Source of the DNA: Streptomyces sp. R21
GTDB taxonomy: Bacteria > Actinomycetota > Actinomycetes > Streptomycetales > Streptomycetaceae
DNA length: 64,000 bases
Assembly (NCBI RefSeq): GCF_041051975.1
Contig: NZ_CP163435.1
Span: 496,001-560,000, forward strand
Reading direction: 5' to 3'
Within the stretch, counting starts at the first letter, position 1. Every line of letters starts with the position of its first letter. Shown one piece after another: positions 1-8,746 of the stretch. Below the pieces are notes generated by a model that made no database searches, was not told where the DNA came from, and saw only the letters and a list, made by a program, of their open reading frames with translations. The position numbers were made by a program, and so were the translations under genes.

Positions 1-15
1 CAGGGCGAGCCTCAT
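1..15 (-). CDS. Start of a further fucose-operon gene, cut by the window edge
   Basis: An ATG at 15-13 overlaps the TGA stop of the aldo/keto reductase gene in the ATGA arrangement used at other junctions of this operon. Only five codons (MRLAL) lie inside the window, so the product cannot be identified. By pathway logic, the enzyme not otherwise seen here is the lactonase that opens L-fucono-lactone, which would be an amidohydrolase-family protein; this is inference only. A mutarotase or another sugar enzyme would fit equally well. Confidence 0.35.
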
Positions 16-1022
16 GACGGTTCCTTCGACGACGTGGCTACGGGGACGGGGGTGCCCGGGGTCAGCAGGTCCTCGGCGCGCAGTTCGTCCCACAGCGCGT
101 CCGGGATAGGGCGGCGCAGCTGTTCGACCGTGTCGCGCACCTCGAGTGGGGAGCGGGCGCCGGTCAGGACGCTCGCTACCGCGGGGTGGCCGAAGGGGAA
201 GCGCAGCGCGGCGGCGCGCAGCGGCACGCCGTGGCGCTCGCACACCGCCAGCAGGCGCAGCGCGCGGTCGAGCACCGGCCCGGGCGCGGGGGCGTAGTCG
301 TATGTGGCGCCGGGCCGGGGGGCGGTGAGCAGCCCGGAGTTGAAGACCCCGCCGATCATGACGCTCCGGCCGCGGGCGGCGGCCTCCGGCAGCAGTTCGG
401 TGAGGCCGTCCTGGTCCAGCAGGGTGTAGCGGCCGGCCAGCAGCACCACGTCGATGTCGGTCTCGCGCAGGAAGCGGGCGGGCAGCGCGGACTGGTTCAT
501 GCCGACGCCGATCGCCCCGACCACGCCTTCGGCACGCAGCCGCTCCAGCGCCGGGTAGGCCTCGCGCAGGGCCTGCTCGGCATGCTCGTCCGGGTCGTGC
601 AGCAGGACGATGTCGACCCGGTCCAGTCCGAGGCGGTCCAGGCTCGCCTCCAGCGAGCGCAGGACGCCGTCGGCGGTGAAGTCCCAGACGCGGCGGTGGG
701 TGGCCGGGACGGCGAAGCCGTCGGCGAGGTCGTCACCGGCCCCGCCTCCCGGGTTCGGCACGAGCAGCCGGCCCACCTTGGTGGAGACGGTGTACGTGTC
801 CCGGGGGCGGCCGCGCAGTGCCGAGCCGAGCCGCCGCTCCGACAGGCCCAGCCCGTAGTGGGGTGCGGTGTCGAAGGTGCGGATTCCGGCGTCCCAGGCC
901 GCCTCCACGGTGGCGAGGGCGGCCTCGTCGGTGACCGGCTGGTAGAGGTTGCCGAGGCCCGCGCAGCCGAGCGCGAGCTGCGTGACCTCGACCGTGCAGC
1001 CGCCCAGCGTGGTGGTCCTCAC
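12..1022 (-). CDS. Aldo/keto reductase, probable L-fucose (D-threo-aldose) 1-dehydrogenase
   Basis: 336-residue protein of the aldo/keto reductase fold. The catalytic tetrad is visible: D51 and Y56 (FDTAPHYG), K82 (STKVG) and H142 (LLHDPDEH). It resembles the D-threo-aldose 1-dehydrogenase/L-fucose dehydrogenase branch, which oxidises the sugar at C1 to the lactone with NAD(P). The GTG start at 1022 overlaps the stop of the upstream SDR gene (GTGA), so translation is probably coupled. Its place between a 2-keto-3-deoxy-fuconate-type dehydrogenase and the next gene supports the first oxidative step of non-phosphorylative L-fucose catabolism. The exact sugar preference (fucose, galactose or arabinose) cannot be read from sequence. 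Confidence 0.85.
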   Translation of the reverse strand: MRTTTLGGCTVEVTQLALGCAGLGNLYQPVTDEAALATVEAAWDAGIRTFDTAPHYGLGLSERRLGSALRGRPRDTYTVSTKVGRLLVPNPGGGAGDDLADGFAVPATHRRVWDFTADGVLRSLEASLDRLGLDRVDIVLLHDPDEHAEQALREAYPALERLRAEGVVGAIGVGMNQSALPARFLRETDIDVVLLAGRYTLLDQDGLTELLPEAAARGRSVMIGGVFNSGLLTAPRPGATYDYAPAPGPVLDRALRLLAVCERHGVPLRAAALRFPFGHPAVASVLTGARSPLEVRDTVEQLRRPIPDALWDELRAEDLLTPGTPVPVATSSKEPS

Positions 1023-1777
1023 GACTGGGCCGCCGGGCGCAGCCGTAGCCCCTGCATGCCGCCGTCCACCGCGAGCGCGGTCCCGGTGACGCTGGCCGCG
1101 GCGGGACTCGCGAGGTAGACGATGGCCGCGGCGACCTCGTCGGCGGTGACCAGACGGCCCATGGGCTGGCGGGCGTTGAGCGCGGCACGCTCTGCTTCCG
1201 GGTCGTCGGCGGCGTCCAGCAGCCGGCCCACCCAGGGCGTGTCGGCGGTGCCGGGGTTGACGCAGTTGACGCGGATGCCCTCGCGGACGTGGTCGGCGGC
1301 CATGGCCAGGGTGAGGGACAGCACGGCGCCCTTGCTGGCGCAGTACAGGGCGCGCTGTGGAAGGCCCGCGGTGGCGCCGATGGAGCAGGTGTTGACGACG
1401 GCCGCGTGCGCGGACCGCCGCAGATGGGGCAGCGCGGCGCGGGTGGTGCGGACGATGCCGAGGACGTTGACGTCCAGGACGCGGTGCCACTGCTCGTCGG
1501 GGTTGTCCTCGACGGTACCGATGGCGCCGATGCCCGCGTTGTTCACGAGGATGTCGATGCCGCCCAGCCCGGTGGCCGCGGCCTCCACGGCGGCGCGCAC
1601 CGAGGCGTCGTCGCTCACGTCGGCCTTGAGGCCGAGCAACGGCTGTGGCACACCGGCGGGTTCGAGGTCGAGTACTGCCACCGCCGCGCCCCGCGCGGCC
1701 AGCGCGCGGGCCGTGGCGAGCCCGATCCCGGCAGCGCCTCCGGTGACGACCGCTCTGAGACCTGACAGATCCGTCAT
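1019..1777 (-). CDS. SDR oxidoreductase, probable 2-keto-3-deoxy-L-fuconate dehydrogenase
   Basis: 252-residue classical short-chain dehydrogenase. The cofactor motif TGGAAGIG lies at residues 12-19, NNAG near residue 80, and the catalytic triad is S132, Y145 and K149 (YCASK). The ATG start at 1777 overlaps the TGA of the fuconate dehydratase gene (ATGA), with AGGAGG just upstream. In the route through L-fuconate, an SDR oxidises 2-keto-3-deoxy-L-fuconate to the 2,4-diketo acid, which an FAH-family hydrolase then cleaves. Both partner enzymes are encoded immediately upstream, which is the main reason for this specific call; the SDR fold alone would not decide the substrate. Confidence 0.85.
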   Translation of the reverse strand: MTDLSGLRAVVTGGAAGIGLATARALAARGAAVAVLDLEPAGVPQPLLGLKADVSDDASVRAAVEAAATGLGGIDILVNNAGIGAIGTVEDNPDEQWHRVLDVNVLGIVRTTRAALPHLRRSAHAAVVNTCSIGATAGLPQRALYCASKGAVLSLTLAMAADHVREGIRVNCVNPGTADTPWVGRLLDAADDPEAERAALNARQPMGRLVTADEVAAAIVYLASPAAASVTGTALAVDGGMQGLRLRPAAQS

Positions 1778-3111
1778 CCCGCATCCTCCTGTCCGGCGCG
1801 GTCGGCGACCCAGAACGTCCCGTCCGGGTAGCGGTATTCGGCGAGGGACTCCTCCCGCATCGTGGCGGAGAAGCCCGGGGCGAGCGGCGCGGTGTAGTGG
1901 CCCTCGCGCATCACCACGGGTGCGGTGAAGTGCTGGTGGAGGTGGTCGACGTACTCGATGACCCGGTTCTCGGTGGTGCCGGACAGCGCCAGGAAGTCGA
2001 ACATCGACAGGTGCTGCACCAGCTCGCAGAGTCCCACCCCGCCGGCGTGCGGGCACACCGGTACGCCGAACTTGGCGGCGAGCAGCAGGATGGCGAGGTT
2101 CTCGTTGACGCCGCCGACGCGTGTCGCGTCGATCTGGAGGACGTCTATGGCGCCGGCCTGGAGAAGCTGCTTGAAGACGATCCGGTTCTGCACGTGCTCG
2201 CCGGTGGCGACCTTCACCGGCGCCACCGCCCGGCGTACGGTCGCGTGTCCGAGGACGTCGTCGGGGCTGGTGGGCTCCTCGATCCAGTACGGGGCGAACT
2301 CGGCGAGGGCGTTGGTCCAGCCGATCGCCTCGTCCACGTTCCACCGCTGGTTGGCGTCGATGGCGATGCGGATGCCGTCGCCGACGGCGGCCCGGGCGGT
2401 GCGCAGCCGACGGATGTCGTCGTCGAGGTCGGCGCCGACCTTGAGCTTGATCTGGGTGAAGCCGTCGGCGACGGCCTGCTTGGCGAGCCGGGTGAGCTTG
2501 TCGTCGGAGTAGCCCAGCCAGCCCGGGGAGGTGGTGTACCCGGGATAGCCGCGCTCCAGCAGGATCGCCTCGCGCTCGGCGCGCCCCGTCCGGCCCTCGC
2601 GCAGGAGGGTGAGGGCCTCCTCGGGGGTGAGGGCGTCGGCGATGTAACGGAAGTCGACCTGGGAGACCAGCCACTCGGGGTCGGCGTCGGCGAGCAGTTG
2701 CCACAGCGGCTTGGCCTCCCGCTTGGCGGCCAGGTCCCATGCGGCGTTGACCACGGCGCCGATCGCCATGTGCATCACGCCCTTCTCGGGGCCGAGCCAG
2801 CGCAGCTGGCTGTCCCCGATCAGGTCGCGGTTGAGCGAGCCCGGGTCGGCGCACAGGTCCTGGACGGAGCGCCCCACCACATGCGGCCGCAGCGCGTCGA
2901 TCGCGGCGACCTGGACGTCGTTGCCGCGTCCGATGGTGAAGGTGAAGCCGTGGCCTTCGAGCCCGTCACCGGCGTCGGTGCGCAGCACCACGTAGGCCGC
3001 GGAGTAGTCGGGGTCCGGGTTCATCGCGTCCGAGCCGTCCAGTTCCCGTGAGGTGGGGAAACGGACGTCGAAGGTGTCGACCGCGGTGATCCGGGCGGAG
3101 ATTGCAGTCAA
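1774..3111 (-). CDS. fucD: L-fuconate dehydratase (enolase superfamily)
   Basis: About 445 residues, the usual length of fuconate dehydratases, and recognisably close to the characterised Xanthomonas FucD along its whole length ([19 protein letters not shown] near the N terminus, [20 protein letters not shown]). Visible catalytic and metal residues are the KxK pair K222/K224, D252 and N254 (DANQRW), E278 (IEEP), E305 (TGEH), D328 and H355. It dehydrates L-fuconate to 2-keto-3-deoxy-L-fuconate. The start is uncertain: TTG at 3111 has AAAGG at good spacing and fits the family N terminus, while an in-frame GTG at 3126 would overlap the upstream stop (GTGA) and add five residues. The stop overlaps the SDR start. 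Confidence 0.93.
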   Translation of the reverse strand: MTAISARITAVDTFDVRFPTSRELDGSDAMNPDPDYSAAYVVLRTDAGDGLEGHGFTFTIGRGNDVQVAAIDALRPHVVGRSVQDLCADPGSLNRDLIGDSQLRWLGPEKGVMHMAIGAVVNAAWDLAAKREAKPLWQLLADADPEWLVSQVDFRYIADALTPEEALTLLREGRTGRAEREAILLERGYPGYTTSPGWLGYSDDKLTRLAKQAVADGFTQIKLKVGADLDDDIRRLRTARAAVGDGIRIAIDANQRWNVDEAIGWTNALAEFAPYWIEEPTSPDDVLGHATVRRAVAPVKVATGEHVQNRIVFKQLLQAGAIDVLQIDATRVGGVNENLAILLLAAKFGVPVCPHAGGVGLCELVQHLSMFDFLALSGTTENRVIEYVDHLHQHFTAPVVMREGHYTAPLAPGFSATMREESLAEYRYPDGTFWVADRAGQEDAG

Positions 3112-3122
3112 GGGGGTGCCTT

Positions 3123-3974
3123 TCACGCTTGGCCGAAAGTCTGGCGCTGGCTGCCGAGGCCGTCGACGGACAGCTCGACGGTGTCGCCGGCGCGGAGATA
3201 GGGGGTGCCGGGCAGGCCCAGGGCCACGCCCGCGGGCGTACCGGTGTTGATCACATCGCCCGGCTCGAGGACCATGTACTGGCTCAGGTAGGACACGATG
3301 TGGTCGACCGGGAAGATCATGTCGCTGGTGTGGCCACCCTGCCGCTTCACACCGTTGACGCTCAGATGCAGGCCGAGGTCCTGCGGATCGCCGACCTCGT
3401 CCGCGGTGACCAGCCACGGGCCGAGCGGATTGAAGGTCTCGCAGGACTTGCCCAGGTCCCACTGCGGCGAGTACTCCAGTTGGAACTCCCGCTCAGAAAC
3501 GTCATGGCTGACCGCATAGCCGGCGATCACGGTCCGCGCGGCGGCCGGCCCGTCGAGGTAGCGCGCTCGCTGTCCGATGACGACCGCGAGTTCGACCTCC
3601 CAGTCCGTCTTCACCGAGCCGCGGGGAATCAGCACCTCGTCGCAGGGGCCCACGACCGTGCCCGGGTCCTTCATGAACACCACCGGACGCGGCGGGATCG
3701 GCGCTCGGGTCTCGGCGGCGTGGTCACGGTAGTTCAGCCCGACACAGATGACCTTGCCGGGGCGCGTGACGGGTGCGCCGACCCGCAGGCCGCCCGCGTC
3801 GAGCTCGGGCAGATTCCCCGCCGCGACCGCCGCGCGGGCCCGGACCACTCCCCCGGAGGAGAGGAAGACACCGTCGATGTCCGGCGTCACCGAGGACAGG
3901 TCCAGCAGCCGGCCGTCATCGGTACGGACCGCCGGCCGCTCCTCACCGGGCGCGCCGACTCGTAGCAGTTTCAC
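3123..3974 (-). CDS. FAH-family hydrolase, probable 2,4-diketo-3-deoxy-L-fuconate hydrolase
   Basis: 283-residue fumarylacetoacetate-hydrolase family protein and first gene of the minus-strand operon. Hallmarks are KVICVGLNY (about residues 74-82), FMKDP (100-104), metal-binding E126/E128 (DWEVELA) and D158 in SHDVSERE, and the C-terminal NTGTPAGV motif. In the fuconate pathway such enzymes split 2,4-diketo-3-deoxy-L-fuconate into pyruvate and L-lactate. The GTG start at 3974 lies behind AAGGGAG. Downstream coupling to the dehydratase is tight (0-12 bp, depending on that start). Fumarylpyruvate or other diketo acids are alternative substrates for the family; the operon context favours the fuconate role. 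Confidence 0.87.
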   Translation of the reverse strand: MKLLRVGAPGEERPAVRTDDGRLLDLSSVTPDIDGVFLSSGGVVRARAAVAAGNLPELDAGGLRVGAPVTRPGKVICVGLNYRDHAAETRAPIPPRPVVFMKDPGTVVGPCDEVLIPRGSVKTDWEVELAVVIGQRARYLDGPAAARTVIAGYAVSHDVSEREFQLEYSPQWDLGKSCETFNPLGPWLVTADEVGDPQDLGLHLSVNGVKRQGGHTSDMIFPVDHIVSYLSQYMVLEPGDVINTGTPAGVALGLPGTPYLRAGDTVELSVDGLGSQRQTFGQA

Positions 3975-4091
3975 TGGGGAGCTCCCTTGCCATGCGGGTT
4001 TCGTCTGAGAGGTGTTCGGCCGTCGGGCCGGGCCGCCTGGGATGCGCGGGGCGTCAGCTCTCGAAGACGCCTCACTCCTCCACATCACCAG

Positions 4092-4104
4092 TCATCGGAT
4101 GAAT
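4092..4104 (+). promoter_or_regulatory. Candidate GntR operator, copy A
   Basis: TCATCGGATGAAT. The first eleven bases are a perfect odd palindrome (TCATC-G-GATGA). It lies about 120 bp upstream of the FAH-family hydrolase start and shares its core with three other sites in this intergenic region. Confidence 0.55.
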
Positions 4105-4149
4105 GGCGGCACGGCGACCTTAGATTGCGGCGATCGCGCCTGGCAATGG

Positions 4150-4164
4150 ATTCCTCGGATGTAT
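4150..4164 (-). promoter_or_regulatory. Candidate GntR operator, copy B
   Basis: On the minus strand this reads ATACATCCGAGGAAT, matching copy D at 14 of 15 positions and copy A at the CATC-S-GA-K-GAAT core. It lies about 180 bp upstream of the catabolic operon. Confidence 0.5.
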
Positions 4165-4246
4165 TTCCTCGGCGTTGCCATCCAAGCTCCCCCAGGGCGC
4201 CGATCTTCCGCGATCACGCGCCACCACGCGACTGACACCCAACCCG

Positions 4247-4259
4247 CCATCCGATGAAT
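4247..4259 (+). promoter_or_regulatory. Candidate GntR operator, copy C
   Basis: CCATCCGATGAAT, differing from copy A only at the first base and the central base. It lies in the middle of the divergent region. Confidence 0.5.
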
Positions 4260-4568
4260 CCATGGGCCGCCCGCAGGTTCCCCTCCCCTGGTGGGAGCGG
4301 GGCGAGACTGCATGCGGAACGGGCAACTCCGCAGGGATGCGGCACCCGAGCTGCCGCTGGGAGGCCTCCCGTTGCCGAATCGTGAGCTGCCGCAGCGCAT
4401 CGCCTCTCACCCACGAAGTCAGCGAAAATGCAGGCCACGTGGGGCGTCCACGCGATGTCAGGAGGCCGGAACGGCGCCTCGACGCCCTGCGCACGATGTC
4501 CGGAAAATCTCTGGCGGCGACCTCTTGTCAACGGCGGCAACGTCGTCGTAACGTCCTGGTCGTCCGAG

Positions 4569-4583
4569 ATACATCGGAGGAAT
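4569..4583 (+). promoter_or_regulatory. Candidate GntR operator, copy D
   Basis: ATACATCGGAGGAAT, the copy closest to the ABC transporter genes, about 230 bp before the binding-protein start. It is nearly identical to the reverse complement of copy B. Confidence 0.5.
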
Positions 4584-4815
4584 GGCCGCAACATCCAGTG
4601 CGCCCGTTCGACTCGCATCCGGCCGGTCGCTTCGCCTCCGCACCTCGGTCCCCGGTTGACCCTCACGCTCACCCCGCTCAGGGACGATCTCCGCGTCTTC
4701 CGCGCCGGATCGGCACCTGTCCGTCCGACGACCTCGACCCTCCCCACAGGCAGGTACACCCCCTCCCACCGTCGCCCTGCGGCCCTGTGCCCCTGGCTAA
4801 GGAGAGAACACGGCC

Positions 4816-5865
4816 ATGAAGCTCGCTCACACCCGCTCCACCGCCGCAGCCGCCACCGCCGTCCTCGCCGTGCTGGCCCTCGCCACCGCGTGCAACCGCG
4901 AGAGCAGCACCTCGGCCGCCTCGGGCGGTGACAAGCCCGCCATCGGCATCGACCTGCCGCGCTCCGACTCCGACTTCTGGAACTCCTACGCCGAGTACAT
5001 GAGGAGGGACATCAAGACCGACAACACCAACGCGCTGCCGCTGAGCAACTCGCAGAACGACGTCACCAAGCTGGTCGCCAACGTCCAGGTGTTCCAGAAC
5101 ACCGGCGCCAAGGCCGTCGTCATGGCTCCGCAGGACACCGGCGCGATCGCCTCCACCCTCGACACCCTCGCGTCGAAGAAGATCCCCGTGGTCAGCGTCG
5201 ACACTCGACCCGACAAGGGCGACGTCTACATGGTGGTCCGTGCCGACAACCGGGCCTACGGCACCAAGGCCTGCGAGTTCCTCGGCAAGCAGCTGGGCGG
5301 CAAGGGCAAGGTCGCCGAGCTGCAGGGCGCGCTGGACTCGATCAACGGACGTGACCGCTCCGAGGCCTTCGCTGCGTGCATGAAGACCAAGTTCCCGAAG
5401 ATCAAGGTGTTCGAGCTGCCCACCGACTGGAAGGGCGACGTGGCCTCCGCCAAGCTCCAGTCGCTGCTCGCCCAGAACCCGGACCTGAACGGCATCTACA
5501 TGCAGGCCGGCGGCGTCTTCCTGCAGCCGACCCTGGCCCTGCTGGAGCAGAAGAAGCTGCTCAAGCCCGCCGGGCAGAAGGGCCACATCAGCATCGTCTC
5601 CAACGACGGCATCCCGCAGGAGTTCGACGCCATCCGCAAGGGCAAGATCGACGCCACGATCTCCCAGCCCGCCGACCTCTACGCCAAGTACGCGCTGTAC
5701 TACGCCCAGGCCGCGGCGGACGGCAAGACCTTCAAGCCGGGTGCGACCGACCACGACTCCACCATCATCAAGCTGCCCAACGGCCTCGAGGACCAGCTCC
5801 CCGCGCCGCTGGTCACCAAGGACAACGTCGGCGACGAGACCCTGTGGGGCAACAACGTCGGCTGA
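4816..5865 (+). CDS. Sugar ABC transporter substrate-binding lipoprotein
   Basis: 349-residue periplasmic-binding-protein-like lipoprotein of the ribose/xylose-type (CUT2) class. The signal peptide ends in a lipobox (LATAC, Cys26), so the mature protein should be anchored outside the membrane. The body shows type-1 PBP features: AVVMAPQDTGAI, PVVSVDTRPD, a hinge-side NGRDRSEAF segment and VSNDGIPQEF. AAGGAGA lies 9 bp before the ATG. It heads a plus-strand operon with the ATPase and permease genes. Given the divergent fucose operon and the secreted fucosidase downstream, L-fucose or a fucose-containing product is the likely ligand; this is inferred, not read from the binding site. Confidence 0.88.
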   Translation: MKLAHTRSTAAAATAVLAVLALATACNRESSTSAASGGDKPAIGIDLPRSDSDFWNSYAEYMRRDIKTDNTNALPLSNSQNDVTKLVANVQVFQNTGAKAVVMAPQDTGAIASTLDTLASKKIPVVSVDTRPDKGDVYMVVRADNRAYGTKACEFLGKQLGGKGKVAELQGALDSINGRDRSEAFAACMKTKFPKIKVFELPTDWKGDVASAKLQSLLAQNPDLNGIYMQAGGVFLQPTLALLEQKKLLKPAGQKGHISIVSNDGIPQEFDAIRKGKIDATISQPADLYAKYALYYAQAAADGKTFKPGATDHDSTIIKLPNGLEDQLPAPLVTKDNVGDETLWGNNVG

Positions 5866-5999
5866 TGGTCGTCAGTTCCTGCCCGCCGCGTCGGGGGAGC
5901 ACGGCCATCCGTCCCCCGACGCCCACCTCACCCCGCCGGCCCGGGTGCACGCCCGCGCCCCTCGGCCCCAGCCTCCGTACACAAAGGACGGTATCCACC

Positions 6000-7613
6000 A
6001 TGGCGGACACCGCGACCGCCCCGGCGACCGGCCCCGGCACCCCGGCCCCGGTGGCCGAGGCGACCGGCATCAGCAAACGGTTCGGCGCGACCGTCGCACT
6101 GCGCGACGCCCGTATCACCGTCGCCCCGGGCGAGTCGCACGCCCTGGTCGGCCGCAACGGCGCCGGCAAGTCGACGCTCGTTTCCATCCTCACCGGCCTC
6201 CAGCAGCCCGACACCGGAACCCTGCGCTTCTCGGGCGAGCCGGCGCCCGCCGTCGGCGACATCGACGCCTGGCGCTCCCGCGTCGCCTGTGTCTACCAGC
6301 GCTCCACCATCATCGGTGACCTGACCGTCGCCGAGAACCTCTTCCTGAACCGGCAGAGCGCCGGCGCGGTGCAGCCCATCCGCTGGAAGCAGCTGCGCCG
6401 ACGTGCCGAGGAACTGCTCGGCGAGTACGGCGTCGCCGTCGACCCCGCCGCTCGGGCCAAGGCCCTCACCGTCGAGCAGCGGCAGTTCGTGGAGATCGCC
6501 CGGGCCCTGTCGTTCGGCGCTCGCTTCATCATCCTCGACGAGCCGACCGCCAAACTCGACGCCCGCGGCATCGACCGGCTCTTCGAAAAGCTCCGCGACC
6601 TCCAGCGCCAGGGTGTCGCCTTCCTCTTCATCTCCCACCACCTGCAAGAGGTGTACGACCTCTGCACCACGGTCACGGTCTACCGCGACGCGAGCCACAT
6701 CCTCACCGCACCCGTCGCCGAACTCGGCCACCAGGCCCTGGTGGAGGCCATGACCGGTGAGTCCGCTGCCAAGGTCACCGCCACCGCGGGCGGGCCCCCC
6801 GCCGCGCGATCCGACTCCAGGGAACTGCTGACGATCGACGGCCTGACACTGCCCGGCGTCTGCGAGGACCTGTCCCTCTCGGTCCGCGCCGGCGAGGTCG
6901 TCGGGCTCGCCGGCGCCACCGCCAGCGGCAATGTGCAGGTGGGTGAGGCCATCGCCGGTCTGCACCGCACCAAGACAGGCCGCATCTCCGTCGGCGGCAA
7001 GACCGTGCGCACCGGAAGTGTGCCGTCCGCCCTCACCGCCGGAGTGGGCCTGGTCCCCGAGGACCGCCACCTCCAGGGCCTGGTCAACAACCGCAGCGTG
7101 GCGGAGAACGCCACCCTGACCGTCACCGACCAGCTCGGCCCGTTCGGCACGGTCCTGCCCGCCCGTACCAAGGCGTTCGCCGAACGCATGATCCAGGACC
7201 TCGACATCAAGACTCCAGGAGCCGCCACGCCGGTCTCCGCGCTCTCCGGCGGCAACCAGCAGAAGGTCGTCATCGCACGGGCGCTGGCCACCGACCCTCA
7301 GGTACTGGTGGCGATCCGCCCCACCAACGGGGTGGACGTCAAGTCCAAGGAGTTCCTCCTGGGCCGCATCCGGCAGGTTGCGGACGGCGGCAAGGCAGCG
7401 CTCGTCGTCTCCGACGAACTGGACGACCTCAAAGTGTGCGACCGGGTCGTCGTCATGTTCCACGGCCGCGTGGTCGCCGAGTTCGACCGCGGCTGGCAGG
7501 ACGACCACCTCGTCGCCGCCATCGAAGGGGTCTCCGGCGACGCACCCCCCGCCACCACGTTCCCCGTATCCGCCGTACCCGCCTCATCCGGCGCAGACGA
7601 GCACGGAAGGTAG
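6000..7613 (+). CDS. Sugar ABC transporter ATP-binding protein with two nucleotide-binding domains
   Basis: 537 residues with two ABC ATPase domains in tandem, as in RbsA/XylG-type proteins. Domain 1 (about residues 17-260) has a normal Walker A, GRNGAGKST at 51-59, and Walker B with catalytic Glu (IILDEPTAKLD), but a weak signature (LTVEQRQ). Domain 2 has a good signature (LSGGNQQ) but no P-loop (GATASGNVQ in place of GxxGxGKS), and its Walker B reads VAIRPTNGVDV, so the usual Asp-Glu pair is lost. One composite ATP site (Walker A/B of domain 1 with the domain 2 signature) could still be active. The ATG at 6000 follows AAAGGA at a long spacing. It energises uptake by the permease encoded 2 bp downstream. 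Confidence 0.9.
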   Translation: MADTATAPATGPGTPAPVAEATGISKRFGATVALRDARITVAPGESHALVGRNGAGKSTLVSILTGLQQPDTGTLRFSGEPAPAVGDIDAWRSRVACVYQRSTIIGDLTVAENLFLNRQSAGAVQPIRWKQLRRRAEELLGEYGVAVDPAARAKALTVEQRQFVEIARALSFGARFIILDEPTAKLDARGIDRLFEKLRDLQRQGVAFLFISHHLQEVYDLCTTVTVYRDASHILTAPVAELGHQALVEAMTGESAAKVTATAGGPPAARSDSRELLTIDGLTLPGVCEDLSLSVRAGEVVGLAGATASGNVQVGEAIAGLHRTKTGRISVGGKTVRTGSVPSALTAGVGLVPEDRHLQGLVNNRSVAENATLTVTDQLGPFGTVLPARTKAFAERMIQDLDIKTPGAATPVSALSGGNQQKVVIARALATDPQVLVAIRPTNGVDVKSKEFLLGRIRQVADGGKAALVVSDELDDLKVCDRVVVMFHGRVVAEFDRGWQDDHLVAAIEGVSGDAPPATTFPVSAVPASSGADEHGR

Positions 7614-7615
7614 TC

Positions 7616-8659
7616 ATGCCCGCCACCACAGATCTCACCGAGCCCGCAGTGAGCCCGGCTGAGCCGGCCGCCGCGGCCGCCACGCGCCGCCGGGTCCACC
7701 TCGGGCGCTTCCGTGAACTGTCCCTGGTCCCGGCGATCCTCGTCCTGATGCTGATCGGGTTCATCGTCTCGCCGGCCTTCCTCACCGCCGACAACCTCAT
7801 CGGCGTCGCTCAGCAGTCAACAGAGCTGAGTCTGCTGGTGCTCGCCACGACCTTCATTCTGATCTCCGGACGGATGGACCTGTCCCTGGAGTCCACCATC
7901 GGCGTGGCCCCCGTCATCGCCGTATGGCTCGTCCTGCCGACCAGCGGCGGGAGGTTCGACGGGCTCGGCCTCCTTCCCGAGTGGACGGCCGTCCCGCTCT
8001 GTCTGCTGGTCGGCGCACTCATCGGCGCCGTCAACGGCTTCCTCATCCTCAAACTGCGCCTCAACGGCTTCATCGTCACCCTCGGCGCCCTGACCATGCT
8101 CCGCGGCCTGCAAGTCGCTCTCTCCGAGGGCCAGTCCATCGTCGACCTTCCCCCGTCCTTCACCTACCTGGGCAAGGCATCCTGGCTCGGCGCGCCGGCC
8201 GCCATCTGGGTGTGCGGGCTGCTCTTCGCCATCGGCGGCAGTGCGCTGGCCTGGCTCCGGCACGGCCGGGCGCTGTACGCGATCGGCGGCAACGCGGAGG
8301 CGGCCCGCACCGCGGGCGTCCGTGTCGACCGCATCGTGTGGATCGTCCTCATCATCGGCAGCGTCCTCGCCGCGTTCGCCGGCATCCTCTACACCGGCCA
8401 CTACGGCTCCATCTCCGCGACGCAGGGCAGCGGCTGGATCTTCCAGGTCTTCGCCGCGACCGTCATCGGCGGCGTCAGCCTCAACGGCGGCAAGGGCTCC
8501 GTATTCGGCGCGCTCACCGGTGTACTGACCCTTCAGCTGGTCGTGAACGTCATGACACTGGCGGGCGTACCTCCGCTGTGGAACCAGTTCCTCAACGGGG
8601 CCATCATCATCGTCGCCCTGATCATCTCCCGCTTCGCCTCCGGTGAGAAGCAGGAATAG
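7616..8659 (+). CDS. Sugar ABC transporter permease (CUT2 class)
   Basis: 347-residue polytopic membrane protein of the BPD_transp_2 (RbsC-like) family. About nine hydrophobic segments are visible from residue 35 onward, with the family motifs SGRMDLSLES, NGFIVTLGALTMLRG, AIGGNAEAARTAGV (the cytoplasmic loop that contacts the ATPase) and GGVSLNGGKGSVFGA. The ATG at 7616 lies 2 bp after the ATPase stop, with GGAAGG immediately upstream, so the genes are co-translated. A single permease gene implies a homodimeric channel. The GntR gene follows after about 90 bp. Confidence 0.92.
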   Translation: MPATTDLTEPAVSPAEPAAAAATRRRVHLGRFRELSLVPAILVLMLIGFIVSPAFLTADNLIGVAQQSTELSLLVLATTFILISGRMDLSLESTIGVAPVIAVWLVLPTSGGRFDGLGLLPEWTAVPLCLLVGALIGAVNGFLILKLRLNGFIVTLGALTMLRGLQVALSEGQSIVDLPPSFTYLGKASWLGAPAAIWVCGLLFAIGGSALAWLRHGRALYAIGGNAEAARTAGVRVDRIVWIVLIIGSVLAAFAGILYTGHYGSISATQGSGWIFQVFAATVIGGVSLNGGKGSVFGALTGVLTLQLVVNVMTLAGVPPLWNQFLNGAIIIVALIISRFASGEKQE

Positions 8660-8746
8660 ACGCGTCCCAGGTGGCGGCTCCGCCGCCCCCGAGCCAGGCC
8701 CGGCACAGCTGCCACCCGGCACATCCCGACTCAGAGAGGCACGCTC

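Larger units (their letters stand above)
3975..4815. promoter_or_regulatory. Divergent control region of the fucose operon and sugar ABC transporter
   Basis: No convincing gene lies in these 841 bases, which separate the minus-strand catabolic operon from the plus-strand transporter. The region carries four copies of one imperfect palindrome (listed separately), with consensus near ATWCATCSGAKGAAT. Two lie close to the catabolic genes (about 120 and 180 bp from the hydrolase start), one about 275 bp from it, and the fourth about 230 bp upstream of the binding-protein start. That layout fits one regulator controlling both directions, most simply the GntR/FCD protein encoded at 8747-9448. The exact promoters were not identified. 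Confidence 0.6.

Noticed and set aside
12..1784. A continuous 590-codon minus-strand open frame
   Set aside because: Only its last 337 codons (from GTG 1022) encode the aldo/keto reductase; the first part is an Arg-rich shadow of the SDR gene in another frame. Similar long shadows were dropped throughout the window.
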